Shown here: one piece after another, positions 16,484 through 25,570 of the stretch
Layout of the letters: every line of letters begins with the position of its first letter
Position numbering within the stretch: position 1 is the stretch's first letter
Assembly (NCBI RefSeq): GCF_026790145.1
Contig: NZ_JALAMS010000018.1
Coordinates: forward strand, 62,001 to 126,000
DNA from: Bacillus_I endophytica_A
GTDB taxonomy: Bacteria > Bacillota > Bacilli > Bacillales > Bacillaceae_H
Length of the DNA: 64,000 nt
Direction of reading: 5' to 3'
The notes under the pieces: model-generated
The model's input: only the letters and a program-made list of their open reading frames with translations
Told to the model about the DNA's origin: nothing
Database searches by the model: none
Translations under genes and position numbers: made by a program

Positions 16484-18314
16484 TCATGGGGGATCCAAAG
16501 ACGTTACTAACCTAGCACAAATGGGGTTTCAGCCTGGTAAAGGTCCACGACCAGGCACAGTTAAAGGTGAAAAATCTAAGGATGTAAAAGGGACATTACG
16601 TAGAATATGGCAGTATTTAAAAAAGCAACGCCGTAGTTTGTTGTCAGTTATCATCTACACTGCGATAACTTCCCTTTTGCTGCTTCTCGGTCCATATCTT
16701 ATCGGTAAAATGATTGATAACTATATTGTTCCACACCGATGGAACGGGCTTGTGAAAATGAGTTTTGTCTTGTTAGGAATCTATGTCCTTGGAGCAGTAT
16801 TTACATGGCTTCAACAATATACGGCTGCAAATTTATCACAAGAAACAGTGCAGGAAATGAGGCAAGATTTATTTGAGAAATATCAAGCATTACCAGTTAA
16901 ATTTTTTGATCAGAAGACACATGGCGAACTAATGAGCCGAACCACAAATGATATTACAAATGTGTCGAATACCCTTAATCAAACAGTCATTCAACTTATT
17001 TCGAGCATCTTTATGTTAGTTGGTAGCGTCATAATGATGCTTAGTTTAAGTCTTTGGATGACACTTGTTACAATGCTTACTGTACCAATCACTGTATTCA
17101 TTACAAAGAAAATTACCAAATATACGCGTCGCTATTTTTCAGAGCAGCAAAAAAGTTTAGGAGAAGTGAACGGGTTTGTGCAGGAAAGTATTTCAGGATT
17201 AAGAGTTGTTAAAGGATTTGGAAGAGAAGATAAAGTTATTGAAGAATTTCAAGATATGAATGAGAACCTAAGATCAGTTGGTGTTAAAGCTCAAAGTCTT
17301 TCTGGCTCAATGGGGCCTATTATGAATACAATGCGCAACTTAAGTTTCTTAATTATCGCGGTAAGCGGTGGAATCTTTGCTTATCACGAGATGATTACAA
17401 TTGGTATTATTGTTAGTTTTCTTAACTATTCCAATCAATTTAGTCAGCCGCTTAACCAGCTCGCTAACCAATATAATATGCTTCAATCCGCTATTGCAGG
17501 AGCTGAACGCGTATTTGAAATACTAGATATGAAGTCTGAGGATGGGGAAAAAAGTAATGCAGGCTCTCATTCGGAATTTAAAGGGGACGTTAAGCTTAAC
17601 AATGTGCATTTCAGTTACAATGAGGATGTAGCCATATTAAAAAATCTGTCGCTACACGCTAGACCTGGTCAAAAGATTGCTCTAGTCGGTCCAACAGGGG
17701 CAGGGAAAACAACGATTATTAATCTATTAACCCGTTTTTATGATATTCAATCAGGAGAGATTTTAATCGATGGAAAAGACATATATACATTAGACAAGAA
17801 AGAGATAAGAAAACAAATTGGTCTTGTCTTGCAAGATGCTTATGTGTTCTCTGGGACGATCTTGGAAAATATTCGGTATGGTCGTCTAGATGCAACAGAC
17901 AAGGAAGTAGAAGACGCTGCAAGGCTTGCTAATGCAGATTCTTTTATAAGAAAGCTGCCTAATGGATATAACACCCCCCTAAGCGCGGAAGGAAGTAATT
18001 TAAGTCAAGGACAAAGACAGCTGTTAACAATTGCTCGAGCCCTGCTTGCGAATCCTTCTATCCTTATATTAGATGAGGCAACAAGCAGTGTTGATACAAG
18101 GACAGAGCTTCATATTCAAGAAGCCATGAAAACTCTAATGAAGGGAAGAACAAGCTTTGTAATTGCTCATCGACTTAGTACAATTAAAGATGCAGATGCT
18201 ATTCTCGTTATTAATGACGGCAAGATTATGGAACAGGGATCACATGAACAGTTATTAGAGAAGGATGGATTTTATGCTAACCTTTACAATAACCAACATA
18301 GTCAGGTTATGTAA
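16470..18314 (+). CDS. ABC exporter half-transporter, catalytic subunit
   Basis: A 614-residue half-transporter with an extended, Gly/Lys-rich cytoplasmic N-terminus (about 50 residues), six helices and an ATPase domain. Walker A is GPTGAGKTT, Walker B ILILDEATSSVD with the catalytic Glu, and the H-loop IAHRLST is intact. Its signature is LSQGQRQL, a departure from LSGGQ, which would pair with the degenerate Walker B of the upstream subunit to form the inactive site. Together the two should form a heterodimeric drug or lipid exporter. ATG 16470 lies inside the end of the upstream gene behind AAAGGGAGGTG. Confidence 0.92.
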   Translation: MSANNHGGSKDVTNLAQMGFQPGKGPRPGTVKGEKSKDVKGTLRRIWQYLKKQRRSLLSVIIYTAITSLLLLLGPYLIGKMIDNYIVPHRWNGLVKMSFVLLGIYVLGAVFTWLQQYTAANLSQETVQEMRQDLFEKYQALPVKFFDQKTHGELMSRTTNDITNVSNTLNQTVIQLISSIFMLVGSVIMMLSLSLWMTLVTMLTVPITVFITKKITKYTRRYFSEQQKSLGEVNGFVQESISGLRVVKGFGREDKVIEEFQDMNENLRSVGVKAQSLSGSMGPIMNTMRNLSFLIIAVSGGIFAYHEMITIGIIVSFLNYSNQFSQPLNQLANQYNMLQSAIAGAERVFEILDMKSEDGEKSNAGSHSEFKGDVKLNNVHFSYNEDVAILKNLSLHARPGQKIALVGPTGAGKTTIINLLTRFYDIQSGEILIDGKDIYTLDKKEIRKQIGLVLQDAYVFSGTILENIRYGRLDATDKEVEDAARLANADSFIRKLPNGYNTPLSAEGSNLSQGQRQLLTIARALLANPSILILDEATSSVDTRTELHIQEAMKTLMKGRTSFVIAHRLSTIKDADAILVINDGKIMEQGSHEQLLEKDGFYANLYNNQHSQVM

Positions 18315-18384
18315 GATGAAATAATTGAGAACCTAAAAAACTGGTATTAATCAGACGGACAGCTGAAAGAAGATAAAGTAGAGG

Positions 18385-18413
18385 AGCTAGACAGTTATTG
18401 TCTAGCTTTTTTT
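18385..18413 (+). terminator. Terminator of the ABC-exporter operon
   Basis: Perfect 9-bp stem AGCTAGACA / TGTCTAGCT, 5-nt loop, then T7. The rest of 18414-18677 has no gene; a TTGACA near 18574 and TTAGTTAACTTAACTTAA near 18605 may serve the next gene. Confidence 0.9.
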
Positions 18414-18677
18414 ATAATGGACCATGAACTAGCTTCCACTGGTCAAAATTAAATATGAACGCATTGAGAAAGGTATTCTATCAAAAAACTTGCTGACCTT
18501 AAAATAATCGGTAAGTACATATAGCATGAACAATCATATACGAGAGGAATGATAGATTAAATAATTAAATATTGACAGGAGAATAAAAGATAACATAAAT
18601 ATAGTTTAGTTAACTTAACTTAATTATTTTATAGGAAAGAATCTGAAAATAACGTGTTTCTACAAGGAGATTTATAA

Positions 18678-19884
18678 ATGTATACTTTGTCAAAAAATAA
18701 AAAATTTATGTTTCTTTTAGGTGCTGAACTTTTTTCAGTGTTAGGTTATTCCATGTTTCTCCTTACTATATCTTGGTATGTAGTTGATCAGTTAAAACAA
18801 CCGCAATATATGGGACTTCTTTTAGCCATAGCTTCGTTGCCACGTATGTTCACAATGATAGTAGGGGGAGTAATGGCCGATCGCATCCAAAAGTCTAAAA
18901 TCCTTTTTAGCACAGGAATAGCCAAAACCATTATTATAGGGGTTCTCCTTTATGCTTATCTTGATGGAAACCTTACATTTTCTATCCTCTTAGTTGTTTC
19001 GTTTCTACTTGGTTGTTTGGATGGACTATTTTTCCCTGCTTTGTCTTCATTAATACCAGTGCTAGTAGAGAAAAAGGAGCTTCAAGGCGCAAATACAATG
19101 ATCCATAGTTCTCAAGAATTAGTTTTTTTAATAGGTCCAGTTCTTGCGGGAGCTTTAATTAACTACTATTCCTTTTCTGTTACTTTTACCATAAGCATGA
19201 TTAGTATGTGCATTTATTCATTACTTGTTTTTCCCGCTATAATTAAGGATGAAAAACCTTTGTCAACTGGGGAAAAAAGTACAGTTTTTAGAGAACTTCA
19301 AGAAGGGTATAACTACGTTCGGGCTTCACCCTTATATATAGTAGGAATCGGAATTATCATTGTCATTAATTTCTTCATTTTTGGACCTCTTTTTCTAAGC
19401 TTACCTCTATTAGCGAAAGAAGAGGGAGGGACAGCTCTTCACTTAAGCTTTTTAGAGGCCAGTTTTTCAATAGGTTCTCTCGTAGCTACAGTGATTTTAC
19501 TGATCGTTACCCTTCGTAAAAATCGTGGGAAGTTAACATTATATTCATTAATAACAAGCGCCATTCTTATGTGTGTTCAGTCAAATCCCTTCTATATGGG
19601 GCTTCATTCCAATGGTAAGTTTAATTGGTTTCCTAGGCTTCATGACCTTTATACCAACAGATGTGATGATTCAAGAGCACACAGATCCAAAAATGATGGG
19701 AAGAGTCATGGGGATTGTTTTCTTAGCTCAAACAGCCTTCGACCCTATTTCTCAGACGTTGTTTTCCTTTTTAATGACATTAGATATTTCCGTTCGCTAC
19801 TTATTATTTGGATTTTCTACTATGGGAGTGGTTTTTTCTCTCTTTATCTTTATGAAGGCTAAGAATTGGCGTATGATGCATTAA
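18678..19884 (+). pseudogene. Frameshifted MFS transporter (MFS_3/enterobactin-exporter-like)
   Basis: The first frame encodes ten or so membrane helices from ATG 18678, with the loop VMADRIQKSKIL after helix 2, then loses sense near 19573. The next frame continues the protein from VFSQIPSIWGF to its natural end at 19884, including the EHTDPKMMGRVMG loop. The break falls in a TG run (TGTGTG, 19570-19575). Adding one TG unit restores MCVFSQIP without loss, so a two-base slippage is the simplest cause. The intact protein would be about 400 residues. A GGAGA ribosome site precedes the start. Confidence 0.85.
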
Positions 19885-20047
19885 TCATCTTAAATTGGGT
19901 TTTAATAAAGGGGATGTAACAATTGTAAGATAAATTACACTGTTAGGAAGAAAAAAACCATTAATTAGTTTATAAAATGTCTTAGGGTTAGTATGAAATT
20001 ACTTACCAAGGGAATATACTATATCAAACTAGAAGGCGTAATATGTG

Positions 20048-20088
20048 AAAAGATTCCTCTCTCAAACATTGAAAGAGGAATCTTTTTT
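20048..20088 (+). terminator. Terminator after the MFS pseudogene
   Basis: Stem AGATTCCTCT-TC / GA-AGAGGAATCT followed by T6. The remainder of 19885-20386 shows only the fosB leader with a TATAAT at 20354-20359. Confidence 0.8.
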
Positions 20089-20386
20089 ATGTAGGGTATT
20101 TTATCCTGATTTTGTAGTATGTAAATGTTGAGAAGGGTTAACTCTCTGAATGAAATAGACGTCATCTAATATTAATGGTTATAATCTATTTTTCTATAAC
20201 ATTATTCTTATAAACATGCCCAATAATGTGCTACTTAAAACTTTCTACAACTAGAGAGAAGTACCCCAAACTATACGTTTATATTTTGGCCATCCAATCC
20301 GTACCTTTGTGAGATTCAGGGGTAGGGCGGGAAGACGTTTTAGTTTTCTATTGTATAATATATCCATTATAAGGAGGGGATAAGAA

Positions 20387-20803
20387 GTGTTAAGTATCAA
20401 CCATATTTGTTTTTCAGTTTCAGATTTAGAAGCATCTATAAACTTTTATAAAAACGTGCTTCAAGCTAAATTACTTGTTAAAGGAAGAAAGCTAGCTTAT
20501 TTCGATTTAAATGGTTTATGGATAGCTTTAAATGCAGAGGAAGATATTCCAAGAAATGAAATTCAATATTCTTATACTCACATTGCGTTTACAGTGAATG
20601 GCAAAGAATTTGAAGGTTTTAAAAAGATACTAATCAAAAATAATGTTAATATTTTACCTGGGAGAGAAAGAGACGAGAGAGACAAGAAATCTATATACTT
20701 TACAGATCCTGATGGCCATAAATTTGAATTTCATACAGGGGGTTTACAAGATCGTTTAGAGTATTATAAAGAAGATAAAACACACATGGAGTTTTATATT
20801 TAA
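20387..20803 (+). CDS. fosB: FosB fosfomycin thiol transferase
   Basis: A 138-residue VOC-fold metalloenzyme. The metal ligands are in place: His6 (INHICFSV), His65 (YSYTHIAF) and Glu114 (HKFEFHTG). The FosB hallmarks GRKLAYFDLNG, PRNEI and GRERDERDKKSIYF are present. FosB inactivates fosfomycin in the cytoplasm by adding bacillithiol or cysteine. GTG start behind AAGGAGGGGA, with its own leader and a terminator downstream, so it is monocistronic. It lies in a stretch with several other detoxification genes. Confidence 0.95.
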   Translation: MLSINHICFSVSDLEASINFYKNVLQAKLLVKGRKLAYFDLNGLWIALNAEEDIPRNEIQYSYTHIAFTVNGKEFEGFKKILIKNNVNILPGRERDERDKKSIYFTDPDGHKFEFHTGGLQDRLEYYKEDKTHMEFYI

Positions 20804-20952
20804 ATTGCTAACTTTTCTAGTGAAAATCATTTAAGAAACAAAGAATTATTCCATTTCTTCTTTAGAAAGAGAACAACTATATTGCGCTATATTAAGAACT
20901 ATAATTCTAAGATATAAAATAATAGAGAATAATGTTCTCCTATGTAAAAACG

Positions 20953-20996
20953 AAAAGCCTTACTTCCATGAAAACGGGAAGTAAGGCTTTTTTAGT
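20953..20996. terminator. Bidirectional terminator between fosB and the AraC gene
   Basis: Perfect 15-bp stem (AAAAGCCTTACTTCC and its complement), 9-nt loop, T-tracts on both strands. It serves two convergent genes. Confidence 0.9.
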
Positions 20997-21038
20997 GATC
21001 TAATGTTCTTTGATGGAAGACTTTATTGCATAAGAGAC

Positions 21039-21956
21039 TCATGCGTTTATTTTTTGAGCACTTCTTTCCCGTATACGTTTCATATCTTCTCTTGGTGGAA
21101 ATCCAAACATGCGAGAATATTCCCGACTGAACTGTGAGGGACTTTCATAGCCGACTCGGAAGGCTACTTCACCAGCATCTGATGACTCTGCTAATAATAG
21201 GCGCCGGGCTTCCTGCAGTCTCAACTGTTTTTGAAACTGAATAGGACTCATCGCTGTGACTTCTTTAAAATGACGGTGAAATGACGAAACGCTCATATTT
21301 GCTCTTTCAGCGAGATCTTGAATGCGCAGAGGGGCATCATAGTGATGGATAATATGTTCAATAACATCTCTGATTTTGTAAGTGTCACTGCCTTCTATTG
21401 CGATTTGTTCGAGTGTAGCACCATGCTCACCTTTTAAAATCTTATACAGAATTTCCTTCATGAATAGGGGAGCAAGCATTGGAATGTCTTCTGGACTGTC
21501 TAATAGACGAACTAGCCTTGTAACCGCATCTAGTAGAGATGGTTCTGTTTGACTAACAAATAAAGCTCGCTTTGAATCTTTCCTATGTCGAACTTGATTT
21601 TCGCAGCTATTCAAAACATCTAAGATTTGATTTGGTGTAAATTCAAGTTTGAGAGCCAAATATGGAGCATGTGAAGAAGCTTTTATAACTTGCCCTGTCA
21701 CAGGTAAGTCAACAGATGACACAAGGTAATCAGCAGGACCGTATTTAAAGCGTTCTTGTGCTAGAACCACTTCTTTTTCACCTTGAACAATAATGCAAAA
21801 AGAGGGCTTGTAAACAACATGAAGCGGCTCAGTAATATTGGATTCGTTAATGAAAAATAGTGATGGGATAGAGGTCTGATAAACACCGTCTTGCTTTGAA
21901 TAACGCTTAATAATTCTTGCAAGCTCATCATTTTGTTTATATACGTGTTCAAACAT
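21039..21956 (-). CDS. AraC-family regulator, YqhC-like
   Basis: A 305-residue regulator with an AraC_N-type (PF06719-like) N-terminal domain and a C-terminal double helix-turn-helix: IRDVIEHIIHHY, then RIQDLAERANMSVSSFHRHF and VAFRVGYESPSQFSREYSRMFG. Escherichia coli YqhC has this layout and activates yqhD and dkgA, which encode aldehyde reductases. Here the gene is divergent from an aldo/keto reductase 208 bp away, the same logic, so it probably activates that gene in response to reactive aldehydes or related stress. Confidence 0.88.
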   Translation of the reverse strand: MFEHVYKQNDELARIIKRYSKQDGVYQTSIPSLFFINESNITEPLHVVYKPSFCIIVQGEKEVVLAQERFKYGPADYLVSSVDLPVTGQVIKASSHAPYLALKLEFTPNQILDVLNSCENQVRHRKDSKRALFVSQTEPSLLDAVTRLVRLLDSPEDIPMLAPLFMKEILYKILKGEHGATLEQIAIEGSDTYKIRDVIEHIIHHYDAPLRIQDLAERANMSVSSFHRHFKEVTAMSPIQFQKQLRLQEARRLLLAESSDAGEVAFRVGYESPSQFSREYSRMFGFPPREDMKRIRERSAQKINA

Positions 21957-22164
21957 AGCATTCTCCTTATTCCTTCATTCTTACTAGCTTTATTATAAAG
22001 TATATTTGTTCATTGTATAAATAGCTGTGAGAGGATTAGGCAAATATTTGCGATGAATGTGATAACGGTTTTTCCCTTGTTTATTTCATAATAAGAATAC
22101 GAAAACAAATAAATCGTGTGAAAGTTCAAAGTAACAATCATAAATGGAGAAAGGAAGATGAATC

Positions 22165-23151
22165 ATGAGAAAGCGTACATTAGGAAATAGTGGTCTAGAA
22201 GTTTCGTCTATTGGACTCGGTTGTATGGGGATGAGCTATGGATATGGACCTCCTTCAGATAAAAAGGAAATGATTTCGGTTATTCGAGAAGCTTTTGAAC
22301 ACGGTGTTACTTTCTTTGATACTGCTGAAGTATATGGACCATGTACAAATGAAGAGCTTGTAGGAGAAGCTCTCCTGCCTTTTAGAAATAGAGTTGCTAT
22401 TGCTACAAAGTTTGGATTCCATATTCAAAATGGAAAACAGGTTGGAATGAATAGTCGGCCAGAACATATTAAGAAAGCGGTAGAAGATTCGTTAAAACGC
22501 CTTAGAGTAGAAGCTATTGATTTATATTATCAGCATCGAGTGGATCCAGATGTTCCGATTGAAGAGGTAGCAGGTGCCTTGAAAGATTTAATTCAAGAAG
22601 GAAAAGTTAAACATTGGGGATTATCAGAGGCTGGAGTGAAGACGATTCGCCGCGCTCATGCTGTTCATCCGCTTGCTGCTGTTCAAAGTGAATATTCCTT
22701 GTGGTGGAGACGCCCTGAAGAAGAGTTATTACCTTCCTTAGAAGAGCTTGGAATAGGGTTTGTTCCGTTCAGTCCATTAGGGAAAGGGTATTTAACAGGA
22801 CGCTTTAACGCTAATTCAACATTTGAAGGTGACGATTTCCGTAGCATTCTTCCTCGCTTTACTTCAGAGGCTCTCCAAGCAAACGAAGTGTTAATCCAGT
22901 TACTTCAAAAAGTTGCCGAGCGAAAGGGAGCTACAATGGCTCAAATCGCTCTTGCTTGGTTACTTGCTCAAAAAACATGGATTGTGCCTATTCCAGGGAC
23001 AACGAAGTTAAATCGACTAGAAGAAAACTTAAATTCTTCTAACATTAAACTAACATCTGAAGAGCTGGATGATATAAATTCAGCAACTTCAAAAATTACG
23101 TTGATGGGAGACCGTTATCCAGAAGAGCTAGAGAAGAGAACAGGACTTTAA
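22165..23151 (+). CDS. Aldo/keto reductase
   Basis: A 328-residue (beta/alpha)8 NADPH-dependent oxidoreductase of the AKR superfamily. The catalytic tetrad is visible: Asp in FFDTAEVYGP with Tyr four residues later, Lys in IATKFGF, and His in LYYQHRVDP. The C-terminal IPIPGTTKLNRLEENL segment binds the cofactor phosphate. Relatives reduce small aldehydes and quinones. Divergent from the AraC-type gene at 21039-21956, its likely regulator. AAAGGAAG lies upstream of the ATG. The physiological substrate is not apparent. Confidence 0.92.
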   Translation: MRKRTLGNSGLEVSSIGLGCMGMSYGYGPPSDKKEMISVIREAFEHGVTFFDTAEVYGPCTNEELVGEALLPFRNRVAIATKFGFHIQNGKQVGMNSRPEHIKKAVEDSLKRLRVEAIDLYYQHRVDPDVPIEEVAGALKDLIQEGKVKHWGLSEAGVKTIRRAHAVHPLAAVQSEYSLWWRRPEEELLPSLEELGIGFVPFSPLGKGYLTGRFNANSTFEGDDFRSILPRFTSEALQANEVLIQLLQKVAERKGATMAQIALAWLLAQKTWIVPIPGTTKLNRLEENLNSSNIKLTSEELDDINSATSKITLMGDRYPEELEKRTGL

Positions 23152-23325
23152 GTTGGAATTAAGATCATAATGAATAGAAAGTGAAAGAGGAGTTACGGAG
23201 TTTATGGAGAGGCTTTTGCGTTTTATTTAGTAAAGAGACCAAAAACAAAATACACTAATCCTCTATCTTTCTAGCTTATATAAATGAAAGTGATAAATAT
23301 AGCTATGGAAATAAGGTGAGAGAAG

Positions 23326-23607
23326 ATGTTAATGAAAAAGCTTACTGTTCAGCTTCCTCGTGGACTTCAAGCTAGACATACAGCAATATTTGTGCGTAAA
23401 GCTTCATCCTTTAAAAGTGAAATAATGCTTTCTAAGCATGGAAAAACAGCAAATGGAAAAGATCTTATGGAAATCATGGATTTAGTTATTAAAGAGGGAG
23501 ATGAAGTTACCTTAATGGTGAATGGGGGAGATGAATGGGAGGCAAACGGAATTTTAGAAGAATTTCTTTTGAATAATAACTCACAAACCCCTATGCATAG
23601 AAGTTAA
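23326..23607 (+). CDS. Crh-like HPr paralogue with Gln15 and Asp46
   Basis: A 93-residue HPr-fold protein that aligns without gaps to Crh of B. subtilis over its first 50 positions. The PTS-phosphorylated His15 is Gln (RGLQARH, Gln15, Arg17), as in Crh. The regulatory Ser46, target of HPr kinase, is Asp (NGKDLMEIM, Lys45-Asp46). Crh normally acts as a CcpA corepressor only when Ser46 is phosphorylated; Asp could mimic that state. Pro18 is His. It stands alone, unlike crh, which sits in a conserved cluster elsewhere, so it is probably an extra copy. The tail (NNNSQTPMHRS) is unique. Confidence 0.85.
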   Translation: MLMKKLTVQLPRGLQARHTAIFVRKASSFKSEIMLSKHGKTANGKDLMEIMDLVIKEGDEVTLMVNGGDEWEANGILEEFLLNNNSQTPMHRS

Positions 23608-23970
23608 AAAATCAAGTAAAACTCTAACTGATGAAAAGCTTATTAATGTAGAAAATAGTGAGAACAATAGAAAGGGAGATTAAAAAAGTAGATCTTCTCT
23701 TAGATGGTAACTTGCTGGATTTTCGTTTCACTACTCTCTTCAATTAACCAAAGGGAATATTCTCTTCTTTACTAAAATGATGATGAAGAATGTTGCTACA
23801 ATTACTAGGATGAAAATTTTTCATATAGCAAGCCTGAAAGATAACTTATGGACAGTTTTTTTCAGGCTTTTCTTCTATTATGACATAGGATAAACAACAA
23901 TTAGCTTTTTCCTTAGATCAAAACTAACGTATTTCCGTATGTATATATATTACATATATTCAAAAATATG

Positions 23971-24013
23971 TTGACAATACATTAGTTACCATATTTTAAT
24001 TAAAATATGGTAA
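23971..24013 (+). promoter_or_regulatory. Promoter overlapped by a 28-bp perfect palindrome
   Basis: TTGACA (23971-23976) is followed by a 28-bp perfect palindrome (23986-24013; half-site TTACCATATTTTAA). The expected -10 (TTTAAT, 23995-24000, 18-bp spacer) lies in its centre. This is a strong operator candidate. The nearest downstream gene, TetR, is 346 bp away, so it may make a long leader or a small RNA. Confidence 0.65.
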
Positions 24014-24153
24014 ATGAGAATGGATCTCTTAATGTAGGGGCTCTGGATCTAGGCTATTATCTTTAAGAAATACAGAAATATAGCATAACGAACGTTTGAT
24101 AAGAAACGATACTCGTGTATACGATATTCATCCGTTTCTTACTTATGCACTTA

Positions 24154-24173
24154 AGTTAGTTATATAACTAACT
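24154..24173. promoter_or_regulatory. 20-bp perfect palindrome, likely TetR operator
   Basis: A 20-bp perfect palindrome (half-site AGTTAGTTAT) 187 bp before the TetR start. A related sequence, TAGTTATTGGACTAAC, lies at about 24319-24334 next to the TetR gene, consistent with two TetR sites. Confidence 0.55.
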
Positions 24174-24359
24174 AAGGTGTTTCTTGAAAATCTTGATATT
24201 TATCCTTTTTAGAGAGAGCACATCCTAAGAAGAAAGAAATGCTTGATAGTGGAGGGGTTGCAGAGCAGTGTAAGGATATACAAAATAGAAGAATTTCTTG
24301 TTATTGCTTATCTTCTATACTAGTTATTGGACTAACAATTAAATAAAGGAGAGGTTCAT

Positions 24360-24989
24360 ATGGCCGAGCCGAATGTGATTACAAAAAATGATCTAATCCA
24401 ATCTGCAAAGAAATGCATAGTAGAAAATGGGATAAATAAATTGACTTTAAAAGCAGTAGCAGAAGGTGCAGGTGTAACACAAGGGACTGTATATTACCAT
24501 TTTAAAACAAAAGAACAGCTTATGATTGAGATTGTAAAAGCTATGTGTGAAACATCATGGGAAGAATTAGAGGAAAAGAAAAAAGCGGCTAAGAAACAAG
24601 GATTAGACTGGATTCAAGCTGCCATGAAATCAGCTTATAACAGAAATACTAAAGGTTCTTTCTATCATCCTTTATTTTTATCATTAATTGTAACAGGGCT
24701 ACACAATGATAAAGTTAAAGAACTTATTAGTGAATTGTTGAAATACGAAAATAAATCTCTTCAACAACAGATGGAAGCATTACTAGGAGCAGATGAATTT
24801 TATGGCCTCTCAATAGAAGTATGGAGCATCCTCATGAATGCGTTAATAGATGGTTTGGCTATACAATCTTTAATAATCGAAGATTTTGATGCGGAGCGTG
24901 TATTTAAAAATCTTGAATCACTTTTTATAAAGCAAGTAGAATATGTTCAATCGTCTAGAACAGAGGATCAAATCTCAAAAGGAGAGTGA
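24360..24989 (+). CDS. TetR-family repressor
   Basis: A 209-residue TetR protein. The N-terminal helix-turn-helix reads LKAVAEGAGVTQGTVYYHFKTK (residues about 27-48), followed by a helical ligand domain without recognisable specificity. It is six bases upstream of a DUF5367 membrane protein gene, so the two form an operon and the regulator probably controls both through the palindromes at 24154-24173 and perhaps 23986-24013. Confidence 0.9.
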   Translation: MAEPNVITKNDLIQSAKKCIVENGINKLTLKAVAEGAGVTQGTVYYHFKTKEQLMIEIVKAMCETSWEELEEKKKAAKKQGLDWIQAAMKSAYNRNTKGSFYHPLFLSLIVTGLHNDKVKELISELLKYENKSLQQQMEALLGADEFYGLSIEVWSILMNALIDGLAIQSLIIEDFDAERVFKNLESLFIKQVEYVQSSRTEDQISKGE

Positions 24990-24995
24990 GAGAAT

Positions 24996-25370
24996 ATGTT
25001 TTTTCTAACTTGGGGATTTTTAGTTTGGTTAGGAGCTACAGCTTTATTTAGGTTTTTAGGACATTTTTTCTTCTCGCTAGAAACCCCCGTATTGTTAGTC
25101 GCTTCATATACTTTAGTTATTCCTTTAATATTAATTCTTACTTTACCCATTTATAGATACAAAAAGTTAGATTCATATAATCGATTAAAAGCAGCCATTT
25201 TAATCGCCTTACCAGGTATGTTACTTGATGTTGTATCCTTAATTTATTTCTCAGATATCTTTATAAATTTGGATAGTAGAATGGATAGAATTTTCGGTTC
25301 TTGGCTTTTATTAGCTTATTCTTTCATTCTTCTTTCAGGATTTACAATAGGGAGAAAAACAAACGAATAA
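24996..25370 (+). CDS. DUF5367-like membrane protein
   Basis: A 124-residue protein with four predicted membrane helices (about residues 3-25, 33-53, 66-87 and 99-118) separated by short loops; the middle loop is YKKLDSYNRLK. This pattern fits the DUF5367 family, often encoded behind TetR regulators in Bacillus. Function is unknown; a role in membrane stress or drug tolerance would be a guess. GGAGAG precedes the ATG. Confidence 0.75.
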   Translation: MFFLTWGFLVWLGATALFRFLGHFFFSLETPVLLVASYTLVIPLILILTLPIYRYKKLDSYNRLKAAILIALPGMLLDVVSLIYFSDIFINLDSRMDRIFGSWLLLAYSFILLSGFTIGRKTNE

Positions 25371-25462
25371 AGATAAAAGGTGTCAGAGCTGTTGGAATGT
25401 TGATTTCTTCTAACAGCTTCTATTTGTATAAGCGTTTTAAAGAATATAAACAGGTGAGAAAG

Positions 25463-25570
25463 ATGAAACTAAAAAATTCAGCAAAAGTTATATTGATACA
25501 TTATGGGAAGTTAGATAAAACAACCCTTCATCAAAATAAAGAGATTGAAAATCGTTATTTTGTAATATAA
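25463..25570 (+). CDS. Doubtful 35-residue open frame
   Basis: ATG with AGGTGAGAAAG upstream, encoding about 35 residues (start MKLKNSAKVILIHYGKL). It may be a small protein or the truncated N-terminus of a lost gene. It lies at the left end of a degenerate stretch. Confidence 0.25.
   Translation: MKLKNSAKVILIHYGKLDKTTLHQNKEIENRYFVI

Larger units (their letters stand above)
23608..24359. other. 750-bp intergenic region with two large palindromes
   Basis: No convincing gene. A loose hairpin with stem AAGCCTGAAA / TTTCAGGCTT (23830-23869) may terminate the Crh-like transcript. Two perfect palindromes (23986-24013 and 24154-24173) are listed separately. The TetR gene follows with AAGGAGAGG. 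Confidence 0.6.
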
